Positions 13,921-19,382 of a stretch of DNA of 20,899 bases are shown piece by piece. The position numbers and the translations under genes are program-made. The notes under the pieces were generated by a model. That model saw nothing but the letters and a program-made list of their open reading frames with translations, was not told where the DNA came from and ran no database searches. Numbering within the stretch: the first letter of the stretch is position 1; each line of letters begins with the position of its first letter. Origin of the DNA: a virus; IMG/VR virus record IMGVR_UViG_3300030390_001913, positions 28,006-48,904 of that record, one strand, 5' to 3'.

Positions 13921-13969
13921 AATTACGATCGTCGTCACGACCTTATATTCTATAATTACGTACGGTTAA

Positions 13970-14488
13970 TTACTGTACTTGGTACGCACCCTCTACTATG
14001 CGTCTATACCCACCATACTGATAATTACTATTATCTACCACCACGCCATTCTTAATTGCTAACGCGTGCTTATTCACACCAATAATAAAATTACCCTTAT
14101 TATATTGTTGAGCAAATTCCTTTACCGTAAATGCTACCTTTTTATGCTTATATTTTGGGTTATTTAACTCACCACCAATGTTCTTACCATCCTTAAATTT
14201 AGGAGCGTAACCTAACTGTGTTATTGTTTTGGTTGTGGTTGTATTGAATAAATCTAATTGACCCGCTTGCTCAAATACCATTTCCTCAATGTCATTCATC
14301 GTCTCAAGGAATTTCTGTGTGCCTTGACCCTTTTTACGTTTAAACACATCGCTACAATACTTGTGTGCCTGAGAATAATTCACGTCACATGCATTTGCAA
14401 TGGCTCTCACCGCACAGTCTTTTGTCTCGCTACTAGCTGTTTGATCAGAACCACTAATTGCATACCCATTTTTGAAATTTTTTAACAT
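13970..14488 (-). CDS. Predicted papain-like/C39-like cysteine peptidase fold protein
   Basis: 172 residues. The N-terminal part has ETKDCAVRAIANACDVNYSQ: a Cys (Cys25) at the start of a helix, in the DC.(V/I)RA(I/L)A.A......A pattern known from a phage family with a papain-like fold. The second half has NFIIGVNKHALAIKNGVVVD with His141 before a beta hairpin and Asp152 (or Asn153) after it, matching the G.(Y/F)I..V..H..A...G...D pattern. Cys25, His141 and Asp152 would form the triad. Family knowledge says such proteins are peptidase- or transglutaminase-like; substrates are unknown. Host-protein cleavage or deamidation is plausible, but activity is not shown. It has the AATAAAGGTTATG start and its own promoter repeat (copy 3). 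Downstream lies the structured region. Confidence 0.65.
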   Translation of the reverse strand: MLKNFKNGYAISGSDQTASSETKDCAVRAIANACDVNYSQAHKYCSDVFKRKKGQGTQKFLETMNDIEEMVFEQAGQLDLFNTTTTKTITQLGYAPKFKDGKNIGGELNNPKYKHKKVAFTVKEFAQQYNKGNFIIGVNKHALAIKNGVVVDNSNYQYGGYRRIVEGAYQVQ

Positions 14489-14524
14489 AACCTTTATTTT
14501 TTTAAATTAATACTATCGTTAATG

Positions 14525-14598
14525 GCCTCAACTCATTAACACCGTGAATATACGAACAATTCTTGCGGTAGCCAAGCCTTTCCGCATATGTCTTTAAA
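14525..14598 (-). promoter_or_regulatory. Conserved promoter repeat, copy 3 (most diverged)
   Basis: Minus strand: TTTAAAGACATATGCGG, TTGG with TTG at 14575-14573, 20 bases ending TTGTTCG, TATATTCA at 14552-14545, ACGGTG and then TTAATGAG. The outer TTTAAA overlaps the stop codon of the upstream 92-residue gene. It drives the cysteine-peptidase-like gene. Confidence 0.75.
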
Positions 14599-14872
14599 AC
14601 GTTGCCGGATGACCTTTAAATGCTAATTGCTCTGCCTTGCTAGCATTCATATATTTGATACGTTGCTTGAAGAACATTAGAAATAATGTAGCGTCGGTGA
14701 AGAATCTATCGATGCGTTCGACGTGTGATGATTTACCATATTGAGGGCAATCATAGCTGCCGACTAACATCTTATCATTATTATCAGGATCGTTGGCGAT
14801 CGTGATTGTAACTCCAGGTACCATTTGCTCAACTGCCTTTTGTGTTGTTTTAACTAATTCTAAATAATTCAT
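14594..14872 (-). CDS. Hypothetical phage protein, 92 residues
   Basis: Start placed at the ATG at 14872 (MNYLELVKTTQKAVEQMVPG) because AATAAAGGTTATG precedes it and because an upstream in-frame start at 15010 would run through the promoter repeat. The protein has a beta-like TITIANDPDNNDKMLVGSYD segment and a C-terminal helical half (ERIDRFFTDATLFLMFFKQR then IKYMNASKAEQLAF). No family recognised. Single gene between promoter copies 4 and 3, so probably made as its own short transcript with read-through to the next. Confidence 0.75.
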   Translation of the reverse strand: MNYLELVKTTQKAVEQMVPGVTITIANDPDNNDKMLVGSYDCPQYGKSSHVERIDRFFTDATLFLMFFKQRIKYMNASKAEQLAFKGHPATF

Positions 14873-14906
14873 AACCTTTATTGTTTTTATTAATACTTGC
14901 GTTCCC

Positions 14907-14970
14907 GCCTCATTTACCCCGTAAATATACGAACAATCACTCGCTTCTCCACATATCTCCGCGGGAGTCG
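14907..14970 (-). promoter_or_regulatory. Conserved promoter repeat, copy 4
   Basis: Minus strand: GACTCCCGCGG, GTGG (GTG at 14952-14950), 20 bases ending TTGTTCG, TATATTTA at 14929-14922, ACGGGGTAAATGAGGC. Unlike the other copies, the outer TTTAAA block is replaced by repeats of GTTCACAA (14971-15012). It drives the 92-residue gene. Confidence 0.8.
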
Positions 14971-15012
14971 TTGTGAACGTTTGTGAACATGCGTAGCTCC
15001 GTGTGTTCACAA
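14971..15012. promoter_or_regulatory. Three TTGTGAAC boxes upstream of promoter copy 4, possible operator
   Basis: TTGTGAAC occurs at 14971-14978 and 14981-14988, spaced ten bases (one helical turn), and inverted as GTTCACAA at 15005-15012. Located directly upstream of the -33 element on the minus strand, at about -55 to -95, this fits an activator site or an upstream operator. No regulator in the window can be linked to it. Confidence 0.5.
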
Positions 15013-15106
15013 GTATATACTCGTTACCTATAGTAAGGGTTGGATGCGCGGGCCAAAGGGGTTAATACATAATGTGTTTTATATCACATTCCCATATACA
15101 CGTTTA

Positions 15107-15268
15107 TCACATACTATCGATGTGTTTCTTCCACGTGTCATACTTGGCCATTTGTTTGTCATACTTACGTTTGGATATGCGCTTACCACGCTCCTCAAAC
15201 CAACACCATACGAATGTAAAGGCAAATATGCCAATTACACCTAAAATACCCGCTACGGCTTCACTCAT
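15107..15268 (-). CDS. 53-residue single-pass membrane protein
   Basis: ATG at 15268 to TGA at 15107. The N-terminus is a membrane helix (EAVAGILGVIGIFAFTFVWC, about 3-22) followed by WFEERGKRISKRKYDK and a basic soluble tail ending KKHIDSM. The positive charge after the helix predicts a cytoplasmic C-terminus. It is preceded by AATTATTAAGGTATG, similar to neighbouring starts. Last gene of the run beginning at 16835. A plus-strand frame across the same bases has no gene-like composition. Role unknown; small membrane proteins of this kind may affect lysis timing or membrane defence. Confidence 0.65.
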   Translation of the reverse strand: MSEAVAGILGVIGIFAFTFVWCWFEERGKRISKRKYDKQMAKYDTWKKHIDSM

Positions 15269-15284
15269 ACCTTAATAATTTTTA

Positions 15285-15593
15285 TTAATATTCATTTGCA
15301 TCGTTAATTTCCCCACCGCGACGACTATCTCTACCGTCACTGAAACTATCATAATCATCATTATCCCCATCTACCCAATTATAAGATTGAGTGGAAAGTA
15401 AACCAGAGTAATTACATGTTACACTTTCATACACACCCATTTTATCATCAAACTCTTCATTAGTCATTCCTTTCATAAACATGACCATTTTAAAATCTAA
15501 ATTCATTAATCTATACTTTGTAGAGTAATTGGCAATAAATTCTTTGTGATGACTATTGAATTCATCTTGTGTAAATTTAGAATGGTAACTCAT
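15285..15593 (-). CDS. Hypothetical protein with acidic tail, 102 residues
   Basis: Start placed at the ATG at 15593 (MSYHSKFTQDEFNSHHKEFI); an in-frame ATG at 15650 lies deep inside the preceding gene and adds residues with no protein-like features. The body is helical and aromatic-rich, with Met-rich FKMVMFMKGMTNEEFDDKMG. The tail (VDGDNDDYDSFSDGRDSRRGG) is Asp/Ser-rich and probably disordered, a feature seen in DNA-mimic or protein-binding phage proteins, though not proof of such a role. The start overlaps the preceding gene by 17 bases. Confidence 0.7.
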   Translation of the reverse strand: MSYHSKFTQDEFNSHHKEFIANYSTKYRLMNLDFKMVMFMKGMTNEEFDDKMGVYESVTCNYSGLLSTQSYNWVDGDNDDYDSFSDGRDSRRGGEINDANEY

Positions 15594-15834
15594 CGTCAGT
15601 ATCTTGTTCAACGTAAATTTCACCTTCCTGTTTATTATCAAAATATGCATCTAAATACCATTTTGGATATGTTAATACTTTACCTTTATAATAAGGTGTA
15701 TCAACTTCTTTAGAATCAACTTTAACAAATTCCTTTGTTTTCTTAACTGCCTCAAATACTTCCTTACCTAAATCAGCACCAGCAGCACGACCTAAATAAT
15801 CATATAAAGACATATATGTGTTATCTTTTTCCAT
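15577..15834 (-). CDS. Hypothetical protein, 85 residues
   Basis: 85 residues (MEKDNTYMSLYDYLGRAAGA), acidic C-terminus (GEIYVEQDTDDELPF). The first 35 residues are helical with a Gly/Ala patch (AAGADLGKEVFEAVKKT). The KGKVLTYPKWYLDAYF segment looks beta-like. The DDELPF C-terminus resembles the acidic DDE(L/I)PF tails of single-stranded DNA-binding proteins, which recruit partners. That likeness, if not chance, would point to replication or repair. No other motif. The start overlaps the 34-residue gene by 14 bases and the stop overlaps the next gene by 17. Confidence 0.7.
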   Translation of the reverse strand: MEKDNTYMSLYDYLGRAAGADLGKEVFEAVKKTKEFVKVDSKEVDTPYYKGKVLTYPKWYLDAYFDNKQEGEIYVEQDTDDELPF

Positions 15835-15925
15835 TCCTATTATTTTTAACTGTTTTTTTACTTTTTAATGTTGGTAACCATTGTTTTAATTGTTCATACA
15901 ATGACTTATGACTATTTTTGCTCAT
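15821..15925 (-). CDS. 34-residue basic microprotein
   Basis: ATG at 15925 to TAA at 15821, overlapping the start of the 85-residue gene by 14 bases. The sequence begins MSKNSHKSLYEQLKQWLPTL and ends in a very basic tail (KSKKTVKNNRNGKR). The overlap and tight packing with both neighbours support it as a real gene. Function unknown; a nucleic-acid-binding peptide is possible. Confidence 0.55.
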   Translation of the reverse strand: MSKNSHKSLYEQLKQWLPTLKSKKTVKNNRNGKR

Positions 15926-15926
15926 A

Positions 15927-16040
15927 TTATTTGCTTTTGCATTTTATATTATCTTCTCTTGTTAAATCTGAATTTCTTAATCCACATTTAGTACACTCTA
16001 CAGTACCATCTTTGTCTATTTTTATATAATTGTGATTCAT
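15927..16040 (-). CDS. 37-residue zinc-ribbon-like microprotein
   Basis: ATG at 16040 to TAA at 15927, then one base to the next ATG. The peptide (MNHNYIKIDKDGTVECTKCG and onward) has Cys16-x2-Cys19 on a knuckle-like turn (VECTKCGLRN) and a third Cys near residue 34, giving half of a zinc ribbon. A full site would need a fourth ligand such as His3 or dimerisation. Fits neatly between the 80-residue and 34-residue genes. Confidence 0.6.
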   Translation of the reverse strand: MNHNYIKIDKDGTVECTKCGLRNSDLTREDNIKCKSK

Positions 16041-16057
16041 ATTAACTGTATTTTTAT

Positions 16058-16300
16058 TTAATATTTAACTTTACCTTTAATTCCTGCTTTTAATGCTTTA
16101 AGTACATCACTATGATGATATAAAAAATCATCACCTACAACTGTACAATCTACAAACTGTAATACTTCATCAAATGTAACAGTATTAATATCCGGAAAAT
16201 TTTTCAACATATGATCCACTTCAGGAATTGTAAAACCGTGCTCATTACTTGTTTCAAAATTAGCTATTAAGCTATCTAAACTTCCACTATAATTACCCAT
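16058..16300 (-). CDS. Hypothetical acidic protein, 80 residues
   Basis: 80 residues (MGNYSGSLDSLIANFETSNE), acidic and mixed alpha/beta, with a TIPEVDHMLKNFPDINTVTF segment and VDCTVVGDDFLYHHSDVLKA followed by a Lys/Gly-rich end. No domain recognised. Two bases downstream of the 112-residue gene; part of the operon from promoter copy 5. Confidence 0.7.
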   Translation of the reverse strand: MGNYSGSLDSLIANFETSNEHGFTIPEVDHMLKNFPDINTVTFDEVLQFVDCTVVGDDFLYHHSDVLKALKAGIKGKVKY

Positions 16301-16302
16301 AT

Positions 16303-16641
16303 CTACAAATTTAATGCTTTACATTTTAATATAATTTCATCTGCTGATTTAGCTGACTGAACAATAACCATTACTTTAGCTACTTGATCTGTATTCAACC
16401 AACCACAAACCATATCCAAGCCATCATTAAGAGGAATAATTGGGGTATCTTTAATATTATCATTAAACACAGCAATTTCAGCTGATGTAGATTCCCAAAA
16501 TTTACCTTTCATTTCATCACCAAACATACCATCACTTTTCTTTTGACAGTAGTTACCTATTCCCCATTGAACAGATAACGTAAAACCATTATCAAAGGTC
16601 ATTTGAAAACCTTTATTATGTGTACTATTAAACTTACTCAT
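16303..16641 (-). CDS. Hypothetical phage protein, 112 residues
   Basis: 112 residues. An N-terminal beta region (GFQMTFDNGFTLSVQWGIGN) with NYCQKKSDGM leads into an ESTSAEIAVFN strand, then a helical C-terminal half (DQVAKVMVIVQSAKSADEII). The TFDNG(F/Y)T.S.Q.G.GNYC...E.A....... pattern looks familiar from small proteins encoded by phages of diverse hosts, but I cannot attach a function. Second gene after promoter copy 5, five bases after the 62-residue gene; its start has GAGTTATG, a variant of the common context. Confidence 0.75.
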   Translation of the reverse strand: MSKFNSTHNKGFQMTFDNGFTLSVQWGIGNYCQKKSDGMFGDEMKGKFWESTSAEIAVFNDNIKDTPIIPLNDGLDMVCGWLNTDQVAKVMVIVQSAKSADEIILKCKALNL

Positions 16642-16646
16642 AACTC

Positions 16647-16835
16647 TTAAGAATTTGTTCTTGAAAATTTCCCATTATATTGATACATTTTTCCTAATAC
16701 AGGATGTACAATATTATTACCATACTCAACAAGATCTATTAACATTTTAGACATTGCTTGTACTTTTAATGCAGTAACAAATACTACACCATTAATCACT
16801 TTTGAATTTGTTGGATTTAAATTTACTTTTTTCAT
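16647..16835 (-). CDS. Small hypothetical protein, 62 residues
   Basis: 62 residues (MKKVNLNPTNSKVINGVVFV), with two beta-like segments and a central helix (LKVQAMSKMLIDLVEYGN). No family recognised. It is the first gene after promoter repeat copy 5 and has the exact AATAAAGGTTATG start, so it heads an early-type run of small genes: 62, 112, 80, 37, 34, 85, 102 and 53 residues. Confidence 0.7.
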   Translation of the reverse strand: MKKVNLNPTNSKVINGVVFVTALKVQAMSKMLIDLVEYGNNIVHPVLGKMYQYNGKFSRTNS

Positions 16836-16873
16836 AACCTTTATTTATTTTACTTGTGTTCTATTGGCTTCAT

Positions 16874-16942
16874 GCCTCATTTACCCCGTAAATATACGAA
16901 CCCTCTTTCGGGTATCCAAGTTTTTTCGCGGAAGTCTTTAAA
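16874..16942 (-). promoter_or_regulatory. Conserved promoter repeat, copy 5
   Basis: Minus strand: TTTAAAGACTTCCGCG, TTGG with TTG at 16919-16917, 20 bases ending GGTTCG, TATATTTA at 16896-16889, ACGGGGTAAATGAGGC. The TTTAAA block overlaps the stop codon of the upstream membrane-protein gene. ACCC and GGGT in the spacer could pair. It heads an eight-gene run of small proteins. Confidence 0.8.
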
Positions 16943-17174
16943 GAGAATTAATAAAATGTATTGTCCAAGCAATTAATCCATTCAATTGTAATGCAACTAA
17001 ATTCCACTGCTTTCTAACTGATACTTGAAATATAACACATATAAACCCTACTATAAATAAAGGTGGAGCAACTGTCCATTGCCCAGCCATTAAAAAACCA
17101 GCTCCCATATAACCCACTCTAGATGACATTCTTTCTAATGCAGTTAGTTTTCTGTCTCTAACCATTTGTTTCAT
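16938..17174 (-). CDS. Small membrane protein with two or three spans, unknown
   Basis: 78 residues from ATG at 17174 (MKQMVRDRKLTALERMSSRV). An in-frame TTG at 17213 would add 13 basic residues but overlaps the previous gene and is a rarer start. Hydrophobic spans are near GYMGAGFLMAG, VAPPLFIVGFICVIFQV and LVALQLNGLIAWTIHFI. The N-terminus is strongly basic, predicting a cytoplasmic end. Last gene of the glycan operon. A two- or three-span phage protein of this size could be a holin-like or membrane-remodelling protein, but neither an endolysin nor other lysis gene is nearby, so this is only a possibility. Confidence 0.6.
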   Translation of the reverse strand: MKQMVRDRKLTALERMSSRVGYMGAGFLMAGQWTVAPPLFIVGFICVIFQVSVRKQWNLVALQLNGLIAWTIHFINSL

Positions 17175-17205
17175 TAATTTTCTCCACACCAATTTCCTAT
17201 ACCTT

Positions 17206-17376
17206 CTATTCAAATGAATTCCTCACTTCCTTATATTGAATTTCACCGTCAATTTCTCTATTTCTTCCAATTTGTTCAACAGTCCATTTTATATCACTAG
17301 TTTTTATAGTCATAACTTGTTTTTCCATTTGACCCTCTTCAAGAAATTGGACCTTATATGTTTTTGATTCTCCCAT
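17206..17376 (-). CDS. 56-residue hypothetical microprotein
   Basis: ATG at 17376 to TAG at 17206, below usual length cut-offs. The protein (MGESKTYKVQFLEEGQMEKQ and onward) has an alternating pattern suggesting a small beta fold: YKVQFLEE, QVMTIKTSDIKWTVEQIG, EIDGEIQYKEV. The start is four bases after the stop of the methyltransferase gene, and codon use matches neighbours. No family recognised. Confidence 0.65.
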   Translation of the reverse strand: MGESKTYKVQFLEEGQMEKQVMTIKTSDIKWTVEQIGRNREIDGEIQYKEVRNSFE

Positions 17377-17380
17377 GTAA

Positions 17381-18058
17381 TTATATTTTTTGTATAGTTT
17401 TTTTCAACATTGTAAACCCATCATGTAACCAATCTGGATTACCAGGTGCATTCCACCTAATTGTATTTTGTTTTACTACTTTTAATTGATAAGTTTTAGC
17501 AAGATTAGCAAATTTATCTAAATCCATATTACTTCTTCCAGCTATATTTTTAAAATTATTATCATTACCTTGTACTAAAATAGAATGATGTATCCAACAA
17601 TGTCCTCCTAACTCTAATACTCTATTAATTTCACCTAAATAACTATTAATTACTTCTTCATGCATATGAACAAATGAATCAAATGAAAATATAAAATCAA
17701 TACTATTAGATTTAATATCCTTTAAGTCACTACCTGACCCTACATAATAATTTTCTAATTTTTCATTATCACTAAACCTTTCTTTACATCTATCAATACA
17801 AGTTTGGCTTAAATCTAATACATTTAATCTAATATCATTCTCTAATAACTTTCTAGTTAATCTACCCCTACCAGGAGCTATTTCAAGTACTACTTTTTGA
17901 TCACAAAGATGACTATTTATTTCATTGTAAATATGTTTTATCCATAATTCATCAGTACTCCCAAAATGTTCAGACCATTCTTCACCATCATCTATCCAAG
18001 TATCAACATTATCCCAGATTTTGAGATTATTATCTACATTACTTTTAATATTCTTCAT
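17381..18058 (-). CDS. Class I SAM-dependent methyltransferase
   Basis: 225 residues from ATG at 18058; an ATG at 18076 would add six residues and deepen the overlap with the preceding gene. Motif I VVLEIAPGRGRLTRKLLE (57-72) with the glycine loop binds SAM, Asp82 in NVLDLS caps motif II, and SIDFIFSFDSFVHM (119-132) is the motif IV region. The Methyltransf_11/25-like arrangement is typical of enzymes acting on small molecules, lipids or sugars, and lacks a DNA-methylase DPPY/NPPY motif. Next to a GT9 glycosyltransferase and a DUF6165-like gene, a sugar O- or N-methyltransferase is the best inference. The conserved HDGFTML end is intact. Confidence 0.85.
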   Translation of the reverse strand: MKNIKSNVDNNLKIWDNVDTWIDDGEEWSEHFGSTDELWIKHIYNEINSHLCDQKVVLEIAPGRGRLTRKLLENDIRLNVLDLSQTCIDRCKERFSDNEKLENYYVGSGSDLKDIKSNSIDFIFSFDSFVHMHEEVINSYLGEINRVLELGGHCWIHHSILVQGNDNNFKNIAGRSNMDLDKFANLAKTYQLKVVKQNTIRWNAPGNPDWLHDGFTMLKKTIQKI

Positions 18059-18428
18059 ATGATTTTTCTTCAACAAACCCTGATTTGGTTATTACATTAA
18101 TAATTTTTTTAACTTCACAACGTTTATCATTAGTAATATAAACATCTCTTGCTAATTTAATAAATTTTGCCCCAAAGTCTTTATTTTTCTCACATTCTCT
18201 AATTTCATCCTCAATTCTCCACAACTGAGAATTAATATTAGCTAACTCTGTATAATGATTCTGTAAATCACTATCAAAAGTATTAAATAATTCTTCAGCT
18301 AAAGGATTTAACTCATTAAACTCTTTATAAACATTAACTAATTTGTTAGTGTCTTTAATATTTTGTGTTTTTAACTCTAAAATTGATATTTTATCTAGTA
18401 ATTCACCATTTGAAACTTCTATTTTCAT
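18045..18428 (-). CDS. DUF6165-like protein, associated with surface-glycan genes
   Basis: 127 residues. MKIEVSNGELLDKISILELK at the N-terminus matches the DUF6165 hallmark (GEL.DKI.ILE.K). The second half, LWRIEDEIRECEKNKDFGAK then FIKLARDVYITNDKRCEVKK, gives the paired helices with IED.IR..E...DFG..FI.LAR.VY..ND.R typical of the family. These small helical proteins are usually encoded beside glycosyltransferases in LPS or capsule clusters; their biochemical role is not established. It lies one base after the 160-residue gene and overlaps the methyltransferase start. The family context strengthens the glycan-cassette reading of this operon. Confidence 0.7.
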   Translation of the reverse strand: MKIEVSNGELLDKISILELKTQNIKDTNKLVNVYKEFNELNPLAEELFNTFDSDLQNHYTELANINSQLWRIEDEIRECEKNKDFGAKFIKLARDVYITNDKRCEVKKIINVITKSGFVEEKSYEEY

Positions 18429-18429
18429 T

Positions 18430-18912
18430 TTATTTTCTATTATTTAAAAATTCTATTGTGTCTATATTGTATCCCTGTAACTTTGCAATATGAAAATACA
18501 ATTTTTCAGTTGTATCTCCAAACTCACTCATAACATTTCTAATGTCATCTTTAGCCATTTTAAATTGTTTATATAAATTATTAACTAAATTAGATAATCT
18601 ATCATTTTCCTCTTTCATAGCATCCTCATATAACTTATTATATCGCTTTCTCGCGCGTTTTTCGATGTCTATATAAAGCATATCTTCTTTATAATTTTTC
18701 CCTTGATAATTTTCAATAAAGTCCTTTTGCTCTTCTTTCATCCAATGTAACTCCCAATCTGCTTCTTGGAAAAATTGTGAGTATTCAAAATCTCCATTTT
18801 GGATTTTATTTAAAAGTGATGATTTATAAGGTAATGATTTATGTGATCTAAAACGTCTCCACCAATAAAAAGGCATTGCACGTCTTCCACTAGGTTTTAT
18901 AGGTACTCTCAT
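18430..18912 (-). CDS. Hypothetical protein, 160 residues, basic N-terminus
   Basis: 160 residues. The N-terminus is strongly basic and aromatic (MRVPIKPSGRRAMPFYWWRR, then FRSHKSLPYK), which could bind nucleic acid or acidic membranes. The rest is a long charged helical region (KEEQKDFIENYQG, IEKRARKRYNKLYEDAMKEE, LVNNLYKQFKMAKDDIRNVM) that may be a coiled coil. No catalytic motif. The start shares ATGA with the stop of the 157-residue gene. In the middle of the glycan operon; a partner or adaptor protein is possible. Confidence 0.7.
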   Translation of the reverse strand: MRVPIKPSGRRAMPFYWWRRFRSHKSLPYKSSLLNKIQNGDFEYSQFFQEADWELHWMKEEQKDFIENYQGKNYKEDMLYIDIEKRARKRYNKLYEDAMKEENDRLSNLVNNLYKQFKMAKDDIRNVMSEFGDTTEKLYFHIAKLQGYNIDTIEFLNNRK

Positions 18913-19382
18913 ATTCCTAAATATTTTTTATATTTACTATCCATCTTATCATAGTATTTTGTATTTTTCATACTTTTATGTGCGTAATATATGTCCTTTT
19001 TGTCATTTATCAAAACCATAAAGCAAGGAGCCAATGATCTAGCATTAAATCCATCAACTTCTAAATTATCATTAGGATTTATACATAATGCCTTCCAATT
19101 ACTTAAATCTAATGTTTTTAATGTAGTATTTAAAAATTTTTGATAACGTTTAGTTTCTCTTTCATCTAATTCGTTATTTTGTATAAATACTGCTGAATTC
19201 TTGCCAGACTCTACAAAATTATGCATACAAACTATAAAATCATTGTCATTACTTAAAGTATCTATATAAATATTATCATCTTCACGTTCCTTTTTAGCAA
19301 AGGGGCAAGTAGGCATACCATTATACTCATCTCTTGGTACCTCTAACACATATTTAATATAATTTAATACCTTATTTTTCAT
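18909..19382 (-). CDS. Hypothetical protein, 157 residues, MPTCPFAKK motif
   Basis: 157 residues. The motif GMPTCPFAKKERED near 22-35 is distinctive, with Cys26 next to Pro; further cysteines lie in DFIVCMHNF, KALCINPND and LAPCFMVLI. A PFARFLNDL-type pattern in other families (DUF1415-like) also uses CPFA, so a relationship is conceivable but unsupported. Mixed alpha/beta; ends in a Lys/Tyr-rich tail. Same MP.CPFAKK start occurs in unannotated phage and bacterial proteins as far as I remember. Overlaps the 32-residue gene upstream by 11 bases. Role unknown, context glycan-related. Confidence 0.7.
   Translation of the reverse strand: MKNKVLNYIKYVLEVPRDEYNGMPTCPFAKKEREDDNIYIDTLSNDNDFIVCMHNFVESGKNSAVFIQNNELDERETKRYQKFLNTTLKTLDLSNWKALCINPNDNLEVDGFNARSLAPCFMVLINDKKDIYYAHKSMKNTKYYDKMDSKYKKYLGI

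Larger units (their letters stand above)
13509..13969. other. Palindrome-rich, GC-richer structured region
   Basis: 461 bases with no confident gene. It is clearly richer in G+C than its surroundings and contains many self-complementary words (GGCGCGCC, CCGCGG, CGCGCG, GTACGTA, TATATA runs) and at least two strong hairpins. The palindromes are concentrated in 13740-13960. A replication origin, structured RNA, or DNA of recent foreign origin are all possible. I see no tRNA or rRNA in it. Confidence 0.6.

Noticed and set aside
14873-15010. 46-residue N-terminal extension of the 92-residue protein
   Set aside because: The extension is the translation of promoter repeat copy 4 and the TTGTGAAC boxes; the ATG at 14872 has the conserved AATAAAGGTTATG context.
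15044-15275. Plus-strand frames of 66-67 codons
   Set aside because: They are antisense to a 53-residue membrane-protein frame (15107-15268) that has a start context, a membrane span and suitable codons.
16938-17213. Holin call for the multi-span membrane protein
   Set aside because: Size and topology are compatible, but no endolysin or spanin gene is adjacent and no holin family pattern is recognisable.
1297-19382. Plus-strand open frames (for example 1297-1521, 4035-4298, 4652-4912, 4988-5218, 6802-7246, 12674-12877, 14258-14485)
   Set aside because: They lie opposite well supported minus-strand genes, have no recognisable domains or start context, and reflect AT-rich complement composition.
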